NCBI GenBank assembly: GCA_033032865.1
Contig: JAWHQI010000121.1
Coordinates: 6,510,001-6,574,000 of the forward strand
Length of the DNA stretch: 64,000 nucleotides
From: Dactylorhiza incarnata
Taxonomy: Eukaryota; Streptophyta; Magnoliopsida; Asparagales; Orchidaceae
Direction of reading: 5' to 3'
The notes under the pieces were generated by a model. That model was not told the DNA's origin, did no database searches, and saw nothing but the letters and a program-made list of their open reading frames with translations. This document shows, piece by piece, positions 51,914 through 61,781 of the stretch. The position numbers and the translations under genes are program-made. How positions within the stretch are numbered: the first letter of the stretch is position 1; the number at the start of each line of letters is the position of its first letter.

Positions 51914-53573
51914 TTAAGGGTAGAATCGTTTCAAATCGTCCCCACTTCGAGCTCGGTCAAGGGGTATCCCTTCCACGTCCTGGAGGTGATACCCCCCCGA
52001 CTTGAGCACCTCGCTTACGATATATGGGCCTTCCCAGTTGGGGTTAAGCTTACCCACTGTGGCCCCTCTGCCGGCCGCATCGACCTTCTTCAGGACTAGG
52101 TCCCCCTTCTGAAAGTGTTTGACCCGGATATGTTTGTCAAAATATCGAGCCATCCGCCTCTTGACCTCTTCCTGCCTGATGGTGGCCAAGTCTCGGAGTT
52201 CTTCCACCAGGTCCAGGGATAGCCTCTGCTCGGCACTGTTACCTTCTAGCCACTCTTCATCCCCCTCGCATGCAGCGGTCACCCGGGGGGTCGTTACCTC
52301 GAACTCTATGGGGAGAACGGCCTCGGACCCGTGGGAGAGCCTGAACGGAGTCTCCCCGGTGGCGGTATTCAGAGTAGTCCTCATGGCCCAGAGGACGGAG
52401 GGTAGTTGTTCCACCCAACTTCCTCGTAGGTTCTCCACTTTCTTTTTTAGCAGGTTGACGATTATCTTGTTCGCCGCCTCCACTTGCCCATTGCTCCTCG
52501 GGTGGTGGACTGAAGCAAACCTGAGGTTAATGCCGAGCTGAGTGCAAAAGTCGACAAACTCTTCACTCGCAAACTGTGGCCCATTGTCCGTTACTATGGC
52601 TAGAGGGAGCCCATGTCTGCAGATTATTTCCCCCCACACAAAATTCCTTACAACCTGAGAGGTCACCTTAGCTAGCGCCTTCACCTCTACCCACTTGGAG
52701 AAGTAGTCGATCATGACTAGCAGGAACTTCCTCTGACCGCTGGCTTGGGGGAAGGGGCCGACCAGGTCTAACCCCCATATGGCGAAAGGCCAGGGAGCCG
52801 TGATGGATCGGAGCCTCTGAGCGGGGAGGAGTTGGAGCGGAGCATAGAGTTGGCACTTCTGACACTTTCTTGTGAACTCTGCTGCATCCTTGCTGAGAGT
52901 GGGCCAGAAGTAGCCTTGTCTCAACACCCTCCCTTCCAGGGTCCGACTCCCGGAGTGACTGCCGCACTCCCCGGAGTGGATTTCTTCCAGCACCCTCGGG
53001 ACCTCTTTCTCGGAGACACAACGAGCCAGAAGTCCTGAGAGAGTCTTTCTATATAGCCCCCCTGCATGCAAAGAGTAATAGGCGGACTTGTACCTGAAGC
53101 GCCTCTTGTCCACATCCTCTCCAGGGAACTGTCCGGAGGATAGGAAGGTGATGAATGGATCCATCCATGAGGCCTGCTGATCCACTTCCATCGACTCTCC
53201 CTCCTCGATGGAGGGCCGGAAGAGTTCCGAAGTCGTTCCCCCCGCTCGAGGACCGAACTTGGCTAGGAGGTCCGCCTGGGTGCTCTCCTCCCTCGGCACA
53301 TGTTTGATTGAGAAGGTGCGGAACTGCCCGATGACTCCCTTAACCTTCTCCAGGTATAGTAGGAGGGTTGGATCCTTTGCTTCAAACTCGCCTTTGATCT
53401 GGCATGCCACCACCATGGAGTCTGTGGAGATCTCCACGTCCTGCACACCCAGTTCCCGGGCCAGCCGAAGGCCCGCTATCACTGCTTCGTACTCCGCCTG
53501 GTTGTTGGTAATTGGGAAATGGATGTTTAAGGCTTGTTCAATCCGAGTCCCCTGAGGACTCACTAGGACTATT
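51914..53573 (-). CDS. Tat-2 pol, second part: archaeal-type RNase H and integrase
   Basis: Continues the gag-pol frame after a homopolymer frameshift at 53574-53582; the first Met is at 53563. The first 130 residues complete a second RNase H (N-N-Q-A-E-Y-E-A with the Glu, S-T-D-S with an Asp, then H-V-P-R-E-E-S-T-Q-A-D), the extra domain typical of Tat elements. Integrase follows: H-S-G-E-C-G-S-H with C-Q-K-C (HHCC), catalytic Asp in W-G-L-D-L-V-G-P, Asp in V-T-D-N-G-P-Q-F and Glu in N-G-Q-V-E-A with D-35-E spacing, then a C-terminal domain (L-N-P-N-W-E-G-P-Y). No other stop was seen. The tail is 70 bp from the 97-bp array. Confidence 0.92.
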
Positions 53574-56500
53574 CCCCCCCCCGAAGGAGTGTTTTCCCGA
53601 CGCTCCGTCCACCAACATCTTCCATGCTTCCGGGGGAGGTGGCTCGTGCTCCCCCACTTCGGCCGCGTAGTCGGCCATGAAGTCTGCCACTGCTTGAGCC
53701 CTGATGGATGTCCTGGGTACGAAGGTGATATTGAACTCGCTTAACTCCACGGACCACTTTGCCAACCTTCCTGAGTGTTCCACCCCTTCCATGATTTTGC
53801 GGAGCGGATGGTCGGTCACTACTTTAATTGAATGGGCTTGAAAGTAAGGCCGGAGCCTCCGGGCCGATACCACCAAGGCGAAGGCTAACTTTTCTAGGAT
53901 TGGGTATCGGAGTTCCGCCTTCTTCAGCACTCGACTAACATAGTAGATTGGGAACTGTTTCTTCCCCTCCTCCCGGATTAGCACGGAACTTACTGCCTCG
54001 GATCCTACCCCTAGGTATATAGATAGGTCCTCTCCCGGTCTCGGTCCCTGGAGCAGAGGGGTTTGAGTGAGCTGTTCTTTCAGGGCTTGGAAGGCCCTCT
54101 CGCACTCCGGGGTCCATTCGAACTTCTTGTTTCCCCGCAGTACTTTGAAAAAAGGTGCACATTTTTCTCCCGCCTTGGAGAGGAATCTACTGAGCCCAGC
54201 CAGTTTCCCTGTGAGGCTCTGGACCTCCTTCGGGTTCCTCGGCGACTCTAACTCCATCACCGCTTTAACTTTGTCCGGGTTGGGCTCCACTCCCGTGGGG
54301 GTGAGCAAATGGCCCAGGAACTTCCCTCGGCTTGCCCCGAAGACACACTTCAAGGGATTGAGCTTCATCTTGTACCGCCGCAGGGTCCCGAATGTCTCTT
54401 CGAGGTCTCGGAGGTGGGTCCCGAGGTCTCGGCTCTTAACCATGAGGTCGTCGACATAGACCTCTAAATTTCTTCCTTTCTGTTCGCGGAAGACCCTATC
54501 CATCATCCTTTGGTATGTTGCCCCTGCGTTCTTGAGCCCGAAGGGCATCATCTTATAGCAATAACATCCATCCCCCGTGATGAAGGAAACGTCCTTAATG
54601 TCCGGGGGATGCATGCGGATTTGATGGTAACCTGAAAAAGCATCTAAGAAGGACATTACAGTAAAACCGACGGCTGAGTCAACCAGCGCGTCGATTCTGG
54701 GCAAGGGGTAGCAATCTTTCGGGCATGCTTTATTAAGAAGTGAAAAATCGATACACATACGCCACTTACCTCCACCCTTCTTCACCATAACGACATTGGA
54801 GACCCAGCCTGGATACTGGATCTCCGATACAAATCCGGCCTGCAGGAGTTTTCCCACCTCCTCGCGGATGGGCCCTTCTAGCTTGTCCGCGATGGCTCTC
54901 CTCTTCTGGCGGATGGGGCGGGCACCGGGGTCGAGGTTGAGGCGATGGCACGCCACATCTGCATCGATCCCGGGCATTTCGGCGGCGCTCCAAGCGAAGA
55001 CGTCCACGTTCTGTTGCACGCAAGCCAGAATCTCCGCTTGATCTCCTGGGCTGAGTCCTCCGCTGACCCGGACTTTTTCCACCACCCCCAGCCGGGTGAC
55101 GACCTCGAGCTCCACGATCTCGTCCACGGCCTCCAACCGGGACTGCTCCCCCCAAGCCTTCTCTTCCTCGGCACGAGCGGGAGCCGGGATCTCTTCCTCG
55201 ACTCCCTCTCCTAACACCATCAGCTCTTCCGCCCTTTCCTCCTGGGCCTTCTCCTCTTCTTCCTTTCTCTCCGCCCGGGGTATCTCAGCCACCCCTTCCT
55301 GGGCATGAACTTCACCTCCCTTCTTCTCTTCAGCCACCTCCAGACCTCCGGCTTCGGCTACCTCCTCCATCACCTTATCCCACTCCTCGGCTTCTCCCAT
55401 CCAGGAGATGGTGTTGACGGCCGTCACGTAGCACTGTCTTGCTACCTTGGGATCCCCCCGGACCCGCACCTGGACCCCTCCGTCGTTGAACTTGAGGCAC
55501 TGATGAAAAGTGGAGGGGACGCAACGGAACGCGCTGATGAGTGGCCGTCCGAAGATGGCGCTGTAACTGCTCGGGGCGTCCACTATGACAAAGCGACAGT
55601 TCCGAGACTGCCCCCCCAGGGTCACATGGAGCCCTACCCCTCCTTCTACTTCCTTCCTCTCTCCCGAAAATCCGAACAGAGGGCCATCCGAGGCCAACAC
55701 CCTTCTGGGCTCCACCTCCATCTTGTCGAATGCCTTCTTGAAGATGACATTGACCGAACTCCCATTGTCCACTAGGATCCGGGAGACGGTGAAGTTCTCG
55801 ATCGCCGTTTGGATGACCAGCGCGTCGCAGAACGGGTCTTCGTAGCTCGGCATGTCCTTTTGGGTGAAAATAATTTTCTCAGTCGGGGGTGGAGCGGTGG
55901 ATGTTGACGCCACGCTCCGACGGTAGATGGTATGGAGACTAGCCTTGCGGGTCGCCTCCACCCCTACCCCCCCATGGATCACTCCGATCCCCCCTCTGTT
56001 CCCCAGATCTGCTCTATCCTCACATCTTTCATCCTCCTCCCGAGGTTCCACCTCCACGATCCTTAATGGCTGCTGCGGTGGTGGCGCGGGTGCTCGGCCC
56101 CTCTTCACCTCCAGGAACTCCGGACAGGTGTCCGTGGAGTGGCCTTCCACATCGTGGAAGATGCAATAGGGCACCGCCGCTTCCCTTGCCCCGGTCTCTG
56201 CTATCCTGTTCCTTCTTCTCCTAGCGGCCGCCGCCTCCGCTTCTCCTCTTCCCCTTGCTCTTCCCCGGCCAATTGCCATGGCCTGTTGAGGTGGGGGAGG
56301 CAACTGCATTGGGCCTTGCCTCCACCCCAACTGGGGGGTTCTCCATTGTCCCTCGAAATGGTTACCCCGTCCTGGGCCATAACCCCTTCCTTGCCCCTGC
56401 ACTCCTCCACCCTGCGGCCTCCATCCCCCCTCCGGGGCCCGGGGCTCTTCTCTTCTTCTGACCTCTTGCTGCCTCACCTCCGGCTCACCGAGCTTGGCCA

Positions 56501-57524
56501 GCCTCTTGGTGAGCTCTGGGTTGGCTTCTTCGCTTGCTACTTCCTCCGCCACCCTCTCCATCAGCTCCTCATAGGAGACGGGGGCCTTTCTTTTCAATGC
56601 CATCTTGAAGAAACTTTCCTTCAACCCGACCGTGAAGGCGAGTTGAAGTGCAAACCCAGGCACCTCCTGAGTGAGCTGCACTTCCTCCTGGAACCGATCC
56701 GCGTACTGAGCCAACGTCTCCCTGGACTCCTGCTTCACCGCGAAGAGGGAATCAGCGTCCTTCTTCCTCCTCTTTGAAGTTGAAAATCTCAACAAGAAAC
56801 TACGGCGCAGGTCCTCGAACGCGTAGATGGAGCCTGCCGAAAGTGAGTGAAACCAGTCCCTGGCCTTCTCCTTGAGAGTGACGGCGAAGAGCCGACATTT
56901 GAAGGCATCGGACATCGGCCTGATGGAGACCGAGTCCTCGAAAGACTGCAGATGCTGAACTGGGTCATCTCTGCCATTGTAGTACACTCTATCCCATTCT
57001 CCGAATCCCGCCGGAACGGGTGCAGACAACACTAATTCGCAGAAGGGGCTTCCCCCTCCTACCATCTTCTCTCGCTCGGCTCGCGGACCCTGCTCGCTCG
57101 CCAAGCTTGGGATCGCACTCGCGAGGGCGACGCTCGCCTGAACCACCCCGACTGTCGTCGCGTTTTCCTGGCGTGCGCTCGCCTGTGTCGTGCTCGCTGG
57201 GGCAGAGCTCGTCGGCACCGAATTCGCCGGCGCGGAGCTCGCTAACACCGGGCTCGCCGGACTGGCGAACAACACTCGCCCTTCCCTGTCATGTCCTGGT
57301 TCAATGACAATTTCTTTTCCAGCCCTTCCTCCTGGTGCCCTCTCGCCGACTGCTGTTGGGGGAGTGGTCGCCTGAGGTGCCGGGGTCGCGAACTCACTCC
57401 GCAGAGCCGTGACCGTGAACCCCAAGGTGTCGAGCACCTCCTTCCTGAAATCCGCGAACATCCAAGCCATTGCTTCCTGAGGGGTCTCGCCGAACTCCTC
57501 GCCCTGCTCTTCATCCCCAGCCAT
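53538..57524 (-). CDS. Tat-2 gag-protease-RT-RNase H, 1328 aa
   Basis: Minus-strand ATG at 57524. Gag core at about 175-340 (Y-Y-N-G-R-D-D-P, D-W-F-H-S-L, Y-A-D-R-F-Q-E-E). An imperfect zinc-knuckle-like motif, C-I-F-H-D-V-E-G-H-S-T-D-T-C, is near 453. Protease active site near 584 is D-N-G-S-S rather than D-T/S-G, as in related Tat elements. After an acidic region comes RT (Y-P-L-P-R-I-D, P-F-G-L-K-N-A, Y-V-D-D near 1023) and the ordinary RNase H (about 1130-1270). The last 30 residues begin the second RNase H (V-D-G-A-S-G-K-H-S-F-G-G-G). A run of nine G, where eight would keep frame, then diverts to a stop at 53538. The rest of the domain is in the next feature. The frameshift could be mutation, slippage or assembly error. 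Confidence 0.93.
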   Translation of the reverse strand: MAGDEEQGEEFGETPQEAMAWMFADFRKEVLDTLGFTVTALRSEFATPAPQATTPPTAVGERAPGGRAGKEIVIEPGHDREGRVLFASPASPVLASSAPANSVPTSSAPASTTQASARQENATTVGVVQASVALASAIPSLASEQGPRAEREKMVGGGSPFCELVLSAPVPAGFGEWDRVYYNGRDDPVQHLQSFEDSVSIRPMSDAFKCRLFAVTLKEKARDWFHSLSAGSIYAFEDLRRSFLLRFSTSKRRKKDADSLFAVKQESRETLAQYADRFQEEVQLTQEVPGFALQLAFTVGLKESFFKMALKRKAPVSYEELMERVAEEVASEEANPELTKRLAKLGEPEVRQQEVRRREEPRAPEGGWRPQGGGVQGQGRGYGPGRGNHFEGQWRTPQLGWRQGPMQLPPPPQQAMAIGRGRARGRGEAEAAAARRRRNRIAETGAREAAVPYCIFHDVEGHSTDTCPEFLEVKRGRAPAPPPQQPLRIVEVEPREEDERCEDRADLGNRGGIGVIHGGVGVEATRKASLHTIYRRSVASTSTAPPPTEKIIFTQKDMPSYEDPFCDALVIQTAIENFTVSRILVDNGSSVNVIFKKAFDKMEVEPRRVLASDGPLFGFSGERKEVEGGVGLHVTLGGQSRNCRFVIVDAPSSYSAIFGRPLISAFRCVPSTFHQCLKFNDGGVQVRVRGDPKVARQCYVTAVNTISWMGEAEEWDKVMEEVAEAGGLEVAEEKKGGEVHAQEGVAEIPRAERKEEEEKAQEERAEELMVLGEGVEEEIPAPARAEEEKAWGEQSRLEAVDEIVELEVVTRLGVVEKVRVSGGLSPGDQAEILACVQQNVDVFAWSAAEMPGIDADVACHRLNLDPGARPIRQKRRAIADKLEGPIREEVGKLLQAGFVSEIQYPGWVSNVVMVKKGGGKWRMCIDFSLLNKACPKDCYPLPRIDALVDSAVGFTVMSFLDAFSGYHQIRMHPPDIKDVSFITGDGCYCYKMMPFGLKNAGATYQRMMDRVFREQKGRNLEVYVDDLMVKSRDLGTHLRDLEETFGTLRRYKMKLNPLKCVFGASRGKFLGHLLTPTGVEPNPDKVKAVMELESPRNPKEVQSLTGKLAGLSRFLSKAGEKCAPFFKVLRGNKKFEWTPECERAFQALKEQLTQTPLLQGPRPGEDLSIYLGVGSEAVSSVLIREEGKKQFPIYYVSRVLKKAELRYPILEKLAFALVVSARRLRPYFQAHSIKVVTDHPLRKIMEGVEHSGRLAKWSVELSEFNITFVPRTSIRAQAVADFMADYAAEVGEHEPPPPEAWKMLVDGASGKHSFGGGNSPSESSGDSD

Positions 57525-57580
57525 AACTCTTCCTTGGGACTTTCTTGAACCAGCCGCGCTCCACGCTCACCGCACCAAAA
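57525..57580 (-). other. Tat-2 leader and primer site region
   Basis: Only 56 bp separate the 5' LTR from gag. In minus sense the sequence after the LTR is TTTTGGTGCGGTGAGCGTGG. A primer site is expected in it, but I cannot assign the tRNA. Confidence 0.5.
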
Positions 57581-58765
57581 TGTTGAAACCGATTTCTCGG
57601 CCTCGTGTGGAGCTCGGGGCCCTCACCGAAATGAGGGGCAGCTAGCCCTTATCGGTCCCGAGGGAGAGATAAGGCCGATGATTTGAGCAAAGAACAAAGA
57701 CCCTAGTCTCAGCGAGGAGGTCCCTCCACTAACCCGGAAGATCGTTGAGCGCTTCCCCTCCCAAGCCAAAGCTAAGACTCGGGCACCTTGGAGAGCTAGA
57801 GAGCCCAAACCAAAGCGACCTAGGGAGAGAAGAGCTCAAAGATGATGAACCTCTCATCCAAGGTGCCCTTTGAGGTCTATTTATAGATTTTAGTTTTGTG
57901 GTCTGTCAATAACCAAATCCCGCTGTCCATTCCCACTATCCGCACACCGGATTGGTCTGCTAACAACCAAACTCCGCTGTTTGGAGAGGCTAAACGCGGA
58001 CCACCGGGGGCCTCTTGGTAAAAATCCCTTCCTGGACTCTTACGGGGCGAGCCAGCCCGCTTCGCGACCTCCCTCGCGAGTGGATCTCGCGAGCCTCTGG
58101 GTCAGCGAACCACAGAGGCATTATCGGCACATTACATGGCTCGCTCGCCCGCACTACCTCGGCGAGTCCCCGGATGACTATCTGCTCTCCCTCTAGGCGG
58201 GCTCGCCTAGCGAACTCCTTCCTCGAATGGTTGGGCTCGCCAATAGCGACCCGGCCAAGCCGACCTCCCTCGCGAGTGGAGCTCGCGAGCCTCTGGGTCG
58301 GCGAACCCCAGGATGGCTATTCGCACCCCAAAATGGCTAATTGTACCCCAAGACGACCTTCCTCGCGAGTGGAGCTCGCGAGCCTACGCTACCTCGGCGA
58401 ATCCCAGAATGGCTATCCGCACCCCAAAATGGCTAACTGTACCCCAAGACAGCCTTCCTCGCGAGTGGAGCTCGCGAGCCTACGCTACCTCGGCGAATCC
58501 CAGAATGGCTATCCGCACCCCAAAATGGCTAACTGTACCCCAAGACAGCCTTCCTCGCGAGTGGAGCTCGCGAGCCTACGCTACCTCGGCGAATCCCAGA
58601 ATGGCTATCCGCACCCCAAAATGGCTAACTGTACCCCAAGACGGCCTTCCTCGCGAGTGGAGCTCGCGAGCCTGCGCCACCTCGGCGAGCTTCAAAGAAG
58701 CTGGTTAACTCCTCTCCGCTGGGCTCGCCCCCTCGAGCGTGAGTGGCGAACATAGGGGTTGTACA
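57581..58765 (-). repeat. Tat-2 5' LTR
   Basis: 1185 bp, partner of 45262-46446. The minus-strand TATAAATA is complement of 57878-57885. The same six CTCGCGAG pairs and 96-bp repeats are present in U3 (58080-58680). Confidence 0.95.
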
Positions 58766-58770
58766 TTGTT

Positions 58771-61227
58771 GATGATTACTCACGTTTTGCTTGGGTATTC
58801 TTTCTGAAACACAAGTCAGACACCTTTGATTCTTTCACCACGTTCGTCAAGCAAATTCAGAATGAGTTGGAATGTTCCGTGGTCAAAATCAGAAGTGACC
58901 ATGGTACAGAATTCAAGTCTGGGGCTATGACCGAATTTTGTGAAAGCCTAGGTATCTTTCATGAGTTTTCCTCTCCTCGTACTCCACAACAAAATGGAGT
59001 AGCCGAGAGAAAGAATAGAACACTCATAGAGGCATGCAAAACAATGTTGAGTGACTCTTCTTTACCAGAGTACTTCTGGGCCGAAGGCATCAACACTGCC
59101 TGCCACGTGCAAAACAGAGCTCTAATCAACAAGAATCATCATAAGACTCCTTATGAACTTCTGAAAGGCAAGAAACCAACCTTGTCTTATTTTAGAATTT
59201 TTGGCAGTAAATGCTTCGTACTTAATAACGGGAAATATTACAAAACTAAGTTTAGTGAAAAATGTTTTGAAGGTATTTTCGTAGGATATAGTAGCCATAG
59301 TAAGGCATATAGGATTTTCAACAAGAAAACCCTGGTTGTAGAAGAAACTTATAATGTTATATTTGATGAGACGAGTATGCTTCAAAGCAGTTCTTCTAGT
59401 GCTTTTATTGAAGATGCAGATGCAAGGTTCAAGGACATAAACTTAGAAGAAGCTGTAAAGGAAGATGCTCCAAAGTCTATTGAAGTAAATATTCCATCTG
59501 CATGTGAGGAAGATGAACCTCAAGAAGATGAAGATGTACCTGAAGTGCAGGAACCCCATGGTCATCCAAATGCTGGAGTGATCCGACATTTAAGGGACCA
59601 TCCTGCAGAGCAAATTATTGGAGATACCCATGTTGGTGTAAGAACAAGAAGAGGTACAACTAATGAAGTTTTGCATCTAAGCTTTCTGTCACAGGTTGAA
59701 CCAAAGAAATTCGATGAAGCAAAGAACGATGCTTCATGGATCATCACAATGCAAGAGGAACTCAATCAATTAAAGAGATGCAAAGTGTGGACGCTTGTAC
59801 CCAGACCCAAAGGACAGAATGTCATTGGAACAAAATGGGTATTCAGAAACAAGTTGGACGAGGATGGCGTGATCGTCAAGAACAAGGCCCGACTTGTTGC
59901 TCAAGGGTACGGACAAGAAGAAGGGATCGACTTCGATCAAACTTTTGCTCCCGTAGCAAGGCTCGAAGCGATCAGGTTATTTCTAGCGTATGCTGCTCAC
60001 AAAGGATTTAAAGTCTATCAAATGGACGTGAAGTCAGCCTTCCTTAATGGTGATATAAAGGAAGAAGTATACGTAGAACAACCCCCAGGTTTCGTTGACT
60101 CCTCATTCCCTGATTATGTTTATTTTCTTCGAAAAGCTTTATATGGTCTCAAGCAAGCTCCCCGTGCTTGGTATGAGACGTTGTCCAGCTTCCTCCTTGA
60201 GAACAAATTCACAAGAGGCAAGATAGACAAGACATTATTTCTTAGGGAAGTAAAAGGCAAGATTTTGCTAGTGCAAATCTATGTCGACGACATCATTTTT
60301 GGATCTACCGATGATAACCTCTGCAAAAAGTTTTCTAACTTGATGCAAGGGAAATTTGAAATGAGTAGTATGGGAGAGCTGAAGTATTTCTTAGGACTTC
60401 AGGTAAAGCAATCCGAGGATGGAATTTTCATCTCTCAGACGAAGTTTACCAAAGAGTTGATTAAGAAATTCGGAATGGAGAACGCAACCTCTATGAGGAC
60501 TCCAATGGGTTCAGCTATGTCTCTAGACAAGGATGAGAAAGGGAAACCTTTTGATGAAACCAAGTTTAGAAGCATAATTGGATCCTTGCTCTATCTTACT
60601 GCAAGTAGACCAGGCATAATGTTCTCAACATGTGTTTGTGCTAGATTTCAGGTGAACACTAAGGAATCTCACTACTCAGCTGCAAAGAGGATTTTGAGAT
60701 ACCTTAAAGGCACACCAAATCTTGGCTTATGGTACCCAAGAAGTAATGATTTTGAGCTAACTGGTTTTTCAGATGCTGATTTTGCAGGAAGCAAAGATGA
60801 CAGGAAAAGTACTTCAGGAACATGCCAATTCTTAGGGAAACGACTTATCTCCTGGAGTAGTAAGAAGCAAAATTGTGTTGCTATCTCAACTGCTGAATCA
60901 GAGTATATCTCCGCAGGCAGTTGTTGTGCACAATTGCTGTGGATAAGGAACCAACTTGAGGACTACAACTTAAAGCTCAAAGAAATCCCTATGTTCTGTG
61001 ATTCATCAAGCGCCATTGCATTTGCCAACAATCCCGTGTCTCACGGCAGGACGAAGCACATAGAGATTCGTTATCATTTCATCCGGGAGCATGTGGAGCA
61101 CAAGGACATTGATCTTAGCTATGTCCCAACGGATCGGCAAATCGCAGATATTTTCACTAAGCCGCTCGACGAATCAAAGTTCAATTATTTCAAAATGGAG
61201 CTTGGGATGTTAAACAAAGATTCTTAG
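58771..61227 (+). CDS. Copia-4 pol, part 2: integrase core, RT and RNase H
   Basis: Resumes the pol frame after Tat-2 and the second TTGTT; the displayed ORF start at 58759 lies in the Tat-2 LTR and is not real. It contains D-D-Y-S-R-F-A-W, catalytic Asp in R-S-D-H-G-T-E-F and Glu in [12 protein letters not shown] has [18 protein letters not shown] and Y-V-D-D-I-I-F. RNase H has [21 protein letters not shown] and A-D-I-F-T-K-P. The frame ends at TAG 61225-61227. With part 1 the pol is about 1051 codons with no stop, normal for Sireviruses. One residue that differs from many relatives is M in P-G-I-M-F where a D-V is common. Confidence 0.93.
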   Translation, partial: DDYSRFAWVFFLKHKSDTFDSFTTFVKQIQNELECSVVKIRSDHGTEFKSGAMTEFCESLGIFHEFSSPRTPQQNGVAERKNRTLIEACKTMLSDSSLPEYFWAEGINTACHVQNRALINKNHHKTPYELLKGKKPTLSYFRIFGSKCFVLNNGKYYKTKFSEKCFEGIFVGYSSHSKAYRIFNKKTLVVEETYNVIFDETSMLQSSSSSAFIEDADARFKDINLEEAVKEDAPKSIEVNIPSACEEDEPQEDEDVPEVQEPHGHPNAGVIRHLRDHPAEQIIGDTHVGVRTRRGTTNEVLHLSFLSQVEPKKFDEAKNDASWIITMQEELNQLKRCKVWTLVPRPKGQNVIGTKWVFRNKLDEDGVIVKNKARLVAQGYGQEEGIDFDQTFAPVARLEAIRLFLAYAAHKGFKVYQMDVKSAFLNGDIKEEVYVEQPPGFVDSSFPDYVYFLRKALYGLKQAPRAWYETLSSFLLENKFTRGKIDKTLFLREVKGKILLVQIYVDDIIFGSTDDNLCKKFSNLMQGKFEMSSMGELKYFLGLQVKQSEDGIFISQTKFTKELIKKFGMENATSMRTPMGSAMSLDKDEKGKPFDETKFRSIIGSLLYLTASRPGIMFSTCVCARFQVNTKESHYSAAKRILRYLKGTPNLGLWYPRSNDFELTGFSDADFAGSKDDRKSTSGTCQFLGKRLISWSSKKQNCVAISTAESEYISAGSCCAQLLWIRNQLEDYNLKLKEIPMFCDSSSAIAFANNPVSHGRTKHIEIRYHFIREHVEHKDIDLSYVPTDRQIADIFTKPLDESKFNYFKMELGMLNKDS

Positions 61228-61269
61228 AGACTTTCAGAATCTCAGAAATTCTCTAATCCAGAAGTCAAG

Positions 61270-61440
61270 AAGTTGTTTAATCGAAATTTTATTTAACCAA
61301 ATTCGGCGATTATGTATAACCGAATTCGGCGATTCTGTTTAACCGAATCCGGCGATATCCTTTAACCGAATTCCTTTAACCGAATTCGGCGATATAGTTT
61401 AACCGAATTCGACTAATCCCAATAGCCGAATGACGAACTT
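61270..61440 (+). promoter_or_regulatory. Internal cluster of CCGAATTCGG palindromes after pol
   Basis: Within 170 bp, TAACCGAATTCGG or one-base variants recur about six times. The same word fills the U3 cluster of this element's LTR (32200-32460). The flanking sequences are otherwise not alike, so it is not a copied LTR. Confidence 0.75.
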
Positions 61441-61531
61441 TCCATAATTCATTTCTTCTCTCAATGGAATTCGAAGGGTCAAGGTTCAAAATTTCAGGTA
61501 CGCGCTATCTCTCCTAATTTTCACGACACTA

Positions 61532-61539
61532 TATAAATG
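61532..61539 (+). promoter_or_regulatory. TATA box ahead of the Copia-4 accessory ORF
   Basis: TATAAATG lies 90 bp after the palindrome cluster and 243 bp before the ATG at 61782. The order cluster, TATA, gene copies that of the LTR promoter. Confidence 0.6.
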
Positions 61540-61781
61540 CAACTTAAAAGAGAATTTCGAAACCCTCTCTTTCGAATCGCGCGGCTCTTCAACTTCCGAT
61601 TCGTGCGTCCGTTCGTGCTCTTCTTCTCCGACCGACGATTGATAGTTTCCATCGATTCATCGTCTTCTTCAACCGACACTCAACTGGTTCGCTCGAATCC
61701 TCGCTTCCTCGCCTCCTTCAACTTCTGGTTCGTCCGATTCCTCATCTCCTTCAACAGATTCTTGCTCGACATTCCCTCGCA

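Larger units (their letters stand above)
45262..58765 (-). mobile_element. Tat-2: complete Ty3/gypsy Tat-lineage element with two antisense genes
   Basis: A 13.5-kb element with equal 1185-bp LTRs and perfect 5-bp duplication TTGTT (45257-45261, 58766-58770). In minus sense: 5' LTR, gag-protease-RT-RNase H, second RNase H and integrase, 12-copy 97-bp array, then two genes on the opposite strand, polypurine tract and 3' LTR. The second RNase H domain, large size, 3' tandem repeats and antisense ORFs all fit Tat lineage (as in Grande or Retand relatives). I count seven LTR differences, six of them transitions. Confidence 0.95.
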
